Assembly (NCBI GenBank): GCA_964017195.1
Contig: OZ024898.1
Location: forward strand, 8,559,294-8,623,293
Source of the DNA: Siderastrea radians
Lineage: Eukaryota; Cnidaria; Anthozoa; Scleractinia; Rhizangiidae
DNA length: 64,000 nucleotides
Direction of reading: 5' to 3'
The notes below the pieces were generated by a model. That model did no database searches and was not told the DNA's origin. It was given only the letters and a program-made list of their open reading frames with translations. This document shows positions 58,001 through 64,000 of the stretch, one piece after another. Both the position numbers and the translations under genes were made by a program. How positions within the stretch are numbered: position 1 is the stretch's first letter; the number at the start of each line of letters is the position of its first letter.

Positions 58001-59709
58001 CCACCTGTAATAGTTCGTCTAAAGTAGCCCAATGCCCCTTTGACTCTAAAGTGTCAATGTCTAGGTCGTTAGTCCATTGTAGCCTCATCATTTTAGAAAC
58101 CGTCTTGCGAGCCCTTTTCAAATAGACTTCAGTGGAATTCGGGTTGCTTAATACTGCATCTGGTGCACTATGTGTTTTACGAAAATCAATCAAGTCAGCA
58201 ATAGAGTCCAAGTAGGCTAGGCGACCGGCATGACCAATTACCAAACCCCAATCGGTTTGCATTGCATTGACGAATCGAAATAGAAAGTTTGGTGAACTCA
58301 AACTGAAATCAACCATGTTCCAATTTAATTCTTCCTCGTCATCTTCACAGCAGAACTTTAGATATTTGAAGCTCTTACGAACGACCTGCTGAGCCTGCCT
58401 GATACTTTTACATCCACCACCACTTCCAATTAGCCAGCTTTGAAACAGCTTTCCAATAGTACTTGAAATGTCAAAGGATGGTAGCAATTTAGTAGAATGA
58501 ATAGATGTCTCACCTTTTTGTTCGCTGTTGTCTGTATCGACTGGGTTTAGACAGTCATCAGGCTTTGAATCAAAGTAATAAAACCAAGCGTGCTTGTTCT
58601 TAACGTGTTTTCTGCAACCCCTTTGAGTTGAAAATATATCATGATCACACGTTTGCACAGGGCAGTGGAAAAATCCATCACTTTCGTCCTCTTCCAAGTG
58701 AAGTCGTTTTGGCTTTGGGGATGCACCGGCTATCTTTGACCAGTCAATTTCCTTGATGCGTTTACTCATTTGTAGCACAAAAACAAGACTATCAACTATT
58801 GCTCGACACACGTCCTCTTTTTATCTGAAACACGCTTAAATAGTAGTGATGTTGATGCTGAAACATGTTTAGACATGCCTGTTACTCTCGGGAATGTCGA
58901 AAACAATAGCCATAGGGATGAAACACAACTTGCCCACGATTGCCTGGCCTTGTCCTTTGACATAAGAACAAGGCATTCCTATTCAATGGATTAGGAACGA
59001 TTTAAATACACGTGTTCCTTAAACAAGGAACGCAGTTTTCTCATTCATGTCCAACTCCTACAATGCTTAATTAGGAACACCTTGCTCTGGTTATTTAAGG
59101 GGACCGAAGTGTTTTTCGTATCGTTAATCAGGAACAAAATGGACCCTTCTTCACCTTTTTTATAAAAGGAACAAGGGGTTCCCAAATTTTGCACAGAGGG
59201 AACTCCAAACAGAACACTTTGTTCCTTTATGCACAACAGAGTGGTTCCTTTATTACCAAAGCGAAATTCAGATAGGAACTTTCATTCCTCTACAATACAG
59301 ACGGAACGAACTATTTAAAAAAAGAACAACGTAAATAGGTCTTTTTGTTCCGATAATGTGTTTAAAGGAATAGTTATGTTCTTCTTTGGTGCCAAGAGGA
59401 AGTTTTTGTTCCGGATAGCAAAATTTAGGGCCCATTTGCGATCCGTAAAGGGAAAATTAGTCCTGTTTGAGAAGGAACAACTAGTTCCTAAGTTTGCAAA
59501 AGGACCAGGCGCAAAGAAAGTCGCGGAACTAGTTAATTTCAGTAAAATTGTTTTGTTACCTATTACTTCAAAGAAAGGCCTAAAAACCCTCACGTAACCA
59601 CTGATGCTTAGAAAAGAAACCAGCAACAAATTTTTTAACTGAATAAAACATGTATTAGTGAAGAAAACAGGTTATCGTTAGTTTTGTGAAATACTGGTGG
59701 TGGTGGTGG

Positions 59710-59796
<87 letters not shown>

Positions 59797-60842
59797 CAAT
59801 GGTGGTGGTGGTGGTGATGATGATGATGATGATGATAGTGATGATAGTGATGAAGATGATACCTTGAGGTAACATGACATCCTGTCAAAAACTAAAAATT
59901 AAGAAATTTAAATAATGAAAGCATTTTTAATAGGGGTGTGGCAATGGCGTAGCCTGCAGGGTTGTCCACAACTTTTCGAGTAGCTGGCAAAACTTTCTAA
60001 GTAGCCGGATAGTGATTATCGAGCGCCAAAGGCGATCCCTTCTAGAAGGGTCTGGGAGCATGCCCCCCCCCCCAGGAAATTTTTACATTTTAAGTCCCCA
60101 GAAACGGAATTTCCTTGATTCTGAGCACAAATTTCCAATAATGTTGTTCCAAAAGTTATTGTAACTTTTCAATTTTATTTGTATAAACTCATGCCTTCAG
60201 TGGTTTTCTACATGTAATTCCCAGAACTCAACGTAATGAAAAAAAAAATCGTGTATCTCTGTGCCAACCAGATTATTTTGAAGTCAATAAACTGCAATGG
60301 GAATAAGGTTCATTTTCCTATATCTGCGCCAGTAAAAGAACAAATAATTTGTCTTTAAAAATATATATATATATCACAAACGTAGCCGGCACAAACGACC
60401 CAAGTAGCCGGTTAATTCTGCCGGCTGCCGGCTGTTAGGGACAACCCTGATCCTGTCTATGAGTAATGAATCCTACTGTGTTGGTTTAAAGTGGTAGTAC
60501 TCCCTGGCCTCCCTGTCTCCTTAGCCAGGGGGGCGGGTCTTCATGCCTAAGTGCAACTAAATAACAACCAGATGTGCCACCAGATGATGTGGTAGATTTT
60601 TAAACAAAAAGTTTTTAAAATTTTGTTACTTTACTCACACAGCTAACTCTGTACTCATATTCACCACTGAGCTGATGTCGATCAAGAGGAAGTCTCTGTT
60701 TGATCCAGTGTTGCTGCTGCAGATTGGCTTCTGGCCTGTACTGGCTGTAGTGGTTCTGTATTATCTTTATAGAAAAGCTACTAAAGAATCTACCTCTACA
60801 AAACGTGAAGTCAAGACAAACAAGAAAAATAAAAAGAAATAA
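43081..60842 (+). CDS. FKBP11: FKBP11-like membrane-anchored ER peptidyl-prolyl isomerase, 6 exons, 188 aa
   Basis: Exons: 43081-43185, 45921-45983, 46514-46607, 47476-47509, 48061-48131, 60643-60842; all GT-AG, phases consistent. Residues 1-~25 are a signal peptide (long Leu/Cys core). The FKBP fold follows: DIVSVHYTGTLENGQMFDSS, GKGKVIKGWEMGIKGMCVGE, KRKLIIPPHLGYGSRG, and the last strand in exon 6 (NSVLIFTTELMSI). Residues ~145-165 are a transmembrane helix, then a basic tail ending KNKKK, which fits a K-x-K-x-x ER retrieval signal. Single FKBP domain plus C-terminal anchor and Lys-rich tail match FKBP11 (201 aa in human); FKBP2 and FKBP14 lack the anchor. Catalyses cis-trans isomerisation of prolyl bonds in secretory cargo. 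Intron 5 is 12.5 kb because it hosts the mobile elements described below. Confidence 0.88.
44903..45490. mobile_element. PIF/Harbinger-like non-autonomous element with MADF-domain relic
   Basis: Ends AGGCTGGTTCACAC and GTGTGAACCAGCCT are perfect complements, and TTA flanks both sides (44900-44902, 45491-45493), as in PIF/Harbinger. On the minus strand about 45310-45185 one frame reads as a partial MADF domain (YDKLAEAMRAYPCLYDKSVD then FRDANKRNFA) before a stop. MADF/Myb-like proteins accompany transposases in this superfamily. Lies in FKBP11 intron 1. Confidence 0.75.
46675..47061. repeat. 387-bp TIR element (MITE)
   Basis: GTGAAACCTGTATTAAGCGG at the left and CCGCTTAAGACAGGTTTCAC at the right are imperfect complements; inner words GTGTCCGCT recur. 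FKBP11 intron 3. Confidence 0.7.
48239..48714. repeat. (GAT)n microsatellite with GGT units at its right end
   Basis: About 470 bp of GAT/GGT-type triplets with interruptions. Long open frames on both strands (poly Met/Asp, poly His, poly Ile) are artefacts of the triplet repeat. It may be one half of an array split by the element that starts at 48715. Confidence 0.9.
48998..50265. repeat. Cluster of GGAT arrays with 9-bp spacing, both orientations
   Basis: Ten short arrays, near 49005, 49266, 49344, 49397, 49593, 49695, 49805, 49905, 50001 and 50235, each hold three to four GGAT (or GGAC) words exactly or nearly 9 bp apart. Those near 49005, 49593, 49695 and 49805 are on the minus strand, the others on plus. 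Flanks are AT-rich. Read in one frame several give Gly-x-y triplets (GFPGFDG, GYVGFKGFTG), so a collagen-like origin and a protein-binding iteron origin are both possible. Confidence 0.6.
51916..54235. mobile_element. 2.3-kb TTAA-flanked element with ~560-bp inverted repeats
   Basis: TTAA abuts both ends (51912-51915 and 54236-54239). Arms 51916-~52476 and ~53683-54235 are inverted copies, starting GAGGCTCTGACTGTAAATAT, with roughly 10% differences by eye. The middle 1.2 kb has no long frame. TTAA duplication points to piggyBac or Kolobok type; non-autonomous. It sits within a codon of the helicase gene. Short frames in the arms mirror one another and are not genes. Confidence 0.8.
55480..56086. 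mobile_element. 607-bp TIR element with 9-bp target duplication (Mutator-like)
   Basis: CGTCAAGAT flanks both sides (55471-55479, 56087-56095). Ends TAGGCTCGATT and AATCGAGCCTA are perfect complements; inside, GACGGCTGGACGCGT pairs with ACGCGTCCAGCCGC. 9-bp duplications are typical of MULE elements. Its first three bases (TAG) provide the stop that ends the upstream helicase segment. Confidence 0.85.
57078..58769 (-). pseudogene. Tyrosine recombinase with C2H2 finger and Myb-like domain, two internal amber codons
   Basis: The frame runs from ATG 58769 to a TAG at 57080-57078, with TAG also at 57455-57453 and 57140-57138. The first 438 codons are intact: C2H2 finger C36-x4-C41-x13-H55-x4-H60, an alpha-helical core-binding region, and a tyrosine-recombinase catalytic set Arg302 (GSRPMTY), His397-Arg400 (HPTRYR), His427 and Tyr436 (HSSVVAKVHYQK). 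After the first amber the same frame continues with RSREVATRAHECLRKL, an acidic linker and a Myb/SANT-like domain (FTADEDKYLRAGINCHGYGH, WSAILRDPRY) whose third helix (FQKGRTANSLLNRALRKF) follows the second amber. YR enzymes of Crypton-type elements catalyse site-specific strand exchange through the Tyr. Alternative reading: the 438-residue protein is complete and the rest is untranslated. Confidence 0.72.
58960..59560. repeat. Cluster of GGAAC/GTTCC words beside the recombinase gene
   Basis: At least 15 GGAAC or GTTCC words, many within AAGGAACAA or TTTGTTCC, lie in ~600 bp without regular spacing. Three similar words (TGTTCCTTT, GGAACAAT, TTGTTCCTC) also occur at 48890-48945, near the other proposed end. 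Function unknown. Confidence 0.5.
59697..59860. repeat. (GGT)n(GAT)n microsatellite
   Basis: GGT units then about 30 GAT units, then GGT and GAT/AGT mixtures. It matches in composition the array at 48239-48714. Confidence 0.95.
59957..60449. mobile_element. hAT-like MITE with CAGGGTTGTCC ends
   Basis: Left CAGGGTTGTCCACAAC, right GGACAACCCTG; next to the ends, repeated AGTAGCCGG/GTAGCTGG words appear. About 490 bp, non-coding, last part of FKBP11 intron 5. Confidence 0.65.
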
Positions 60843-60851
60843 TTACACTCT

Positions 60852-61194
60852 GATTTCGGTTGACTTTTTAAATTTTTGACGCTACACCGTATTGAAAGTA
60901 AAATTCTGAGCTTTCGATTCTGCTAGAGTCTTGTTCACAGTGACTTGGTCAGGTCACGTGACGTGTGACCTGATCAGCCAGAACACGATGCCCACATCGA
61001 CGAGGCACTGATTTGCCGACCCTAAACAGAGACGGGGGAAGATACAACCTTCCAGCGATCTGGACGAGGCTGATCAGCTCAGACGTCAGGTGACCTGATC
61101 AAGTCACTGTGAACAAGACTTTAGCAGAGTCGAAAGCTTAGAATTTTACTTTCAATACGGTGTAGCGTCAAGAATTTATAAAGTCAACCGAAAT
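60852..61194. repeat. 343-bp foldback palindrome directly after the FKBP11 stop
   Basis: Arms of ~110 bp: TTTCGGTTGACTTT, GACGCTACACCGTATTGAAA and AACAAGAC... on the left, with near-complements on the right ending GTCAACCGAAA. It begins 10 bases after the FKBP11 stop and would form a long hairpin in the 3' UTR. Confidence 0.75.
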
Positions 61195-62394
61195 TGTACA
61201 TCCCTACACAATTAACTATTCCGCCTCTCTGTCTGATGTTTAGTTCGTTGTAACGTCCTGTTAGGCATGACAACAACTCCGACCAAATAAACATGCATCG
61301 ACAAGGGTTAAATATAACAGGCAGACAATCTGAACTGTTAGACGTGGCGTGACGTCATACTACGCTATTTGATCTCATATATTCACAGTACGATAACTGT
61401 AAATTTGCTAATCTCGGTTTGATTGAAGCGCTCGGGGAAAATGCCCCATGAAATTATTAAATTTGCACCTTTTGATATTGAATTGTGATACATTGTAAGC
61501 CGGACAAATAAAGTTAACTTATCTTGCGTTGTCTGCGTGGTTTTGGGTAATTTAATGGGGTCTTGAGTCCGTTAATTCCTCGCTTACCGCTGACGCCCCC
61601 AACGTAAATGCTGCAGTTGACCCTTTCCTACTTCTATAAGTAAATCTCCAAAAAGTTTCAGAGTTCATGGACGGTAAACTTTCGATAAGGTTTTGTGAAG
61701 TTCGCATTGTTTACGTGACCCACGTTACCTTTTTTTGAATTTCTCGGCTTTTAGTGCAGCCACTGTATACAAAGACATCTTATTGGACAGATTGGAACTA
61801 TTACCTGTTTGTTAAAACAGAAATGTATGTTTTCTGTATCCTAAACGTTTTCATTCAAAATCGGAAAACAGCTTCAAAACTAGCATTTTTTAAACAGGAA
61901 TATCCTCGGCTTGTAGCCAAGTCAGCTGTGAGGAATGAATAATTTTCGTCTTTTTCCTCCGTTTCTCCAACACACTTCAAGCCAAGCGACTAAACAGTGC
62001 TTATCTGTTTACATTTCTTTACCACGTGAGTAGTATAGTATGCATGGGATTAGCCTATTTTTTGCGGGGAAATCTCATTAATTTGCGGTGGAATACAATA
62101 ACGACGATGACGTCATAGGCTATTGTCTTCATCTCATGAATAAAATTCGGTGGATTCTCATTCGCGTACAACCGCTTTGACAGGTTTGTCAATACGTCAG
62201 GTTCTATTTTTAGCTTGTAGCAGTCATGGTTGGTATAACTGGTTTGACAGGTTTTAAGTTATTTTTGGATGAATGATTTCATAGTACATTTTTATTGTTC
62301 TTAAGCCCAGAAAAGCTTTTTTTAATTTACTAACAAGCGCCAACTCGCATCTCATTTTTAATTAAAAATCACTGAAGCGTGACGTTTTTGTGCA
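61195..62394. other. Spacer without recognised features
   Basis: AT-rich, no convincing gene on either strand. A 62-codon frame at 61754-61942 lacks support. Confidence 0.45.
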
Positions 62395-63165
62395 AACTTC
62401 CATTTCTTGCTTTCTTCCTCTCTAACAAGTTGGTTTGTAACCCATCTAAGACAGAAGTTCTCCATCTCACATCTTGGTTCAGTCGACATCCTCCCTCATT
62501 GAATATTACATTTGGCCAAAACGTTATACCCTGTGTTTCCAAAGCTCGTAATCTGGGAACTATTATGGATCGTCATCGTACCATGACAAGCCACGTTAAC
62601 AACACCTGCCGTCATGCATCTCTGGCACTCCGTAACATTGGTAGAGTCAGGAAATAAATTAACCAGAGTAGTACCGAGCGCTAAGTACATGCTTTTGTAA
62701 CTTCTAAACTAGGCTATTGCAATAGTCTGCTGTGTCCATCTACTGAAGTTCAAAAGTTACAACGCATTCAGAACACTGCTGCAAGACTAGTTGTTAAGGC
62801 TAAGCACACTGATCATACAAGCCCTATTCTGCAACAACTACACTGGCTGCCCGTTAGCGAACGCATTTCGTTTAAGATCTTCCTGCTTACGTATAAGACT
62901 GTGAATGGATATGTTCCATCTTACATTGAAGATCTTGTGAATCATTATGTACCGTCACGCAGTTTACGTTCGACTTCGCAAGGCTTGCTCACAATTCCTA
63001 GATCGACCACTTCAACATACGGCGATCGGGTCTTTTCGATCCCCGCACCGAGACTTTGGAACACGCTACCTCTAATGATAAGGAATGCACAGTCAGTCTC
63101 TGCCTTTTAAAAGGCTTTTAAAGACATCTCTTTTTAAATTAGCTATTTTTAGCTAGTTCACCGAT
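62395..63165 (+). mobile_element. 5'-truncated LINE (CR1/L2-like) reverse transcriptase C-terminal part
   Basis: Frames across this span encode the typical end of a non-LTR retrotransposon: NPSKTEVLHLTSWF, KARNLGTIMDRHRTMTSHVN, then in another frame AFVTSKLGYCNSLLC, QRIQNTAARLVV, LQQLHWLPVSERISFKIFLL and APRLWNTLPLMIR. Frameshifts and stops show it is dead. The 3' end has a non-coding tail and a TTA-type microsatellite at 63342-63372. Confidence 0.8.
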
Positions 63166-63341
63166 TTCTATATTTTATCCATTGTAATTAATGGTTAGCT
63201 TTTTTTATATTTTATCCATTGTTTTTAGTAGTTAAGCACTTTTTTATCTATTTTTTTGAAGGTTGTTGTTGAGGTTTTTATATTCTTATCTTAGCTTGTA
63301 AACGCATTGAGGTTCTGCGAAATGCGTGCATGAAAACTGTT

Positions 63342-63372
63342 ATTATTGTTATTATTATTATTATTATTATTG
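63342..63372. repeat. (TTA)n tail of the LINE
   Basis: TTATTATTG then about eight TTA units directly after the LINE 3' end, the usual tail of this LINE type. Confidence 0.8.
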
Positions 63373-63599
63373 CTGCTCTCACCGTTACTGCAGACAAGTA
63401 TTGTTCTTTAATAGAAAACGATTTTCCGTTCACTGATTCATAAATTGTGCATTTTAATGACAAACCAACTACACACAGATTTTAAGTCAAAGTTTTCATT
63501 TTAAAGGCTCGACTAGTACAAAGCAAAGTTATTCCTATCTCTTTTTTTTAATCGAGGTTATTTGACTCAACAGTATCCTATTTTTTTCATCACGTCCTG

Positions 63600-64000
63600 T
63601 CTTTCCTCATTCAAAGTTTTACTTTCCCTCCTCCTCCACAATTTTATTTCCCTCCTCATTCTTCAAAATTTTATTTCCCTCCTTCTCCTCCTGCTCCACA
63701 ATTCAATTGTTCCACTACCACATTTCTATTGTTTTCTCCACCACCACAAACACACCACCACATTAAATGTGCTGGTGGAGGTGAATAGAATTGTGGTGCT
63801 GGTTGTGCTGGAGGTGGCTGGGTGGTGGTGGTGGCGGGGGTGGTGATGGAGGTGGTGGTGGAGGTGTAGGTGATGGTACGTGGTGGTGTAGAAAACAATA
63901 GAAATGTGGTGGTGGAACAATAGGACTGTGGTGGTGGTGGTGGTGGTGATGGAGGCGGTGGTGGTGGTGAAGGTGGTGGTGGTGGTGGTGGAGGTGATGG
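63600..64000. repeat. GGT/GGTGAT low-complexity region with foldback
   Basis: A TCC/CTCC-rich stretch, then GGTGGT-rich sequence up to the window end. ATTGTTCCACTACCACATTT at 63706 pairs with AAATGTGGTGGTGGAACAAT near 63902, so the region can fold back. The open frames here are triplet artefacts. Continues outside the window. Confidence 0.75.

Larger units (their letters stand above)
48715..59692. mobile_element. Candidate ~11-kb mobile element with SF3 helicase and tyrosine recombinase genes
   Basis: Two convergent, decayed genes (helicase 50515-56572 plus, recombinase 57078-58769 minus) lie alone in FKBP11 intron 5, with iterated-motif clusters outside each. Proposed ends are inferred: ATTTCTCAAA at 48715 and TTTGTGAAAT at 59692 are complements with one mismatch, and GGT/GAT triplet arrays abut both. 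No target duplication can be read in the microsatellite. The gene content is a known-type recombinase joined to a helicase, so I treat it as one element, but two neighbouring insertions cannot be excluded. Confidence 0.5.

Noticed and set aside
59635..59888. Poly Ser / poly His / poly Ile frames
   Set aside because: Same reason: triplet microsatellite at 59697-59860.

Overview
This is animal nuclear DNA: genes are split by GT-AG introns, host proteins are metazoan, and introns and spacers are packed with SINEs, MITEs, LINE tails and microsatellites. The repeat style (tRNA-derived SINEs, abundant palindromic MITEs, Penelope/hammerhead-like motifs) and gene content suggest a cnidarian, most likely a stony coral or other anthozoan. 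That assignment is by familiarity; no search was run.

Five complete host genes can be assembled by hand with consistent splice phases. (1) 3813-17097, minus: a 1490-aa DEDDh-exonuclease protein resembling insect Exuperantia, with all five catalytic residues present. (2) 20668-29744, plus: copper chaperone for superoxide dismutase (CCS), 8 exons. (3) 33029-38240, minus: a SIR2-family deacylase (class IV, SIRT6/7-like), 4 exons. (4) 41183-42702, minus: U11/U12 snRNP 25 kDa protein (SNRNP25), 4 exons. (5) 43081-60842, plus: FKBP11-like ER membrane prolyl isomerase, 6 exons, starting 378 bp from SNRNP25 in head-to-head arrangement. Positions 1-537 hold the end of another, unrecognised gene.

The most striking region is the 12.5-kb fifth intron of FKBP11 (48132-60642). 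It carries what looks like a large decayed mobile element, provisionally 48715-59692. It has two convergent genes. One (plus, 50515-56572) is intron-containing and encodes a superfamily-3-type helicase ending in a PCNA-box-like motif. The other (minus, 57078-58769) is a tyrosine recombinase with an N-terminal C2H2 finger and a C-terminal Myb/SANT-like domain. The helicase frame is interrupted by one amber codon and by two younger insertions: a 2.3-kb element flanked by TTAA and a 607-bp element flanked by a 9-bp duplication. Removing either insertion (conceptually) keeps the frame. The recombinase frame has two internal amber codons. Arrays of short iterated motifs lie at both ends, and GAT/GGT microsatellites flank the whole.

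Elsewhere, introns hold nested foldback elements, PIF/Harbinger-like elements with TTA duplications (one with a MADF relic), hAT-like MITEs with 8-bp duplications, a tandemly copied piece of the SIR2 gene inside the CCS gene, and LINE 3' fragments. No tRNA, rRNA or CRISPR array was found.
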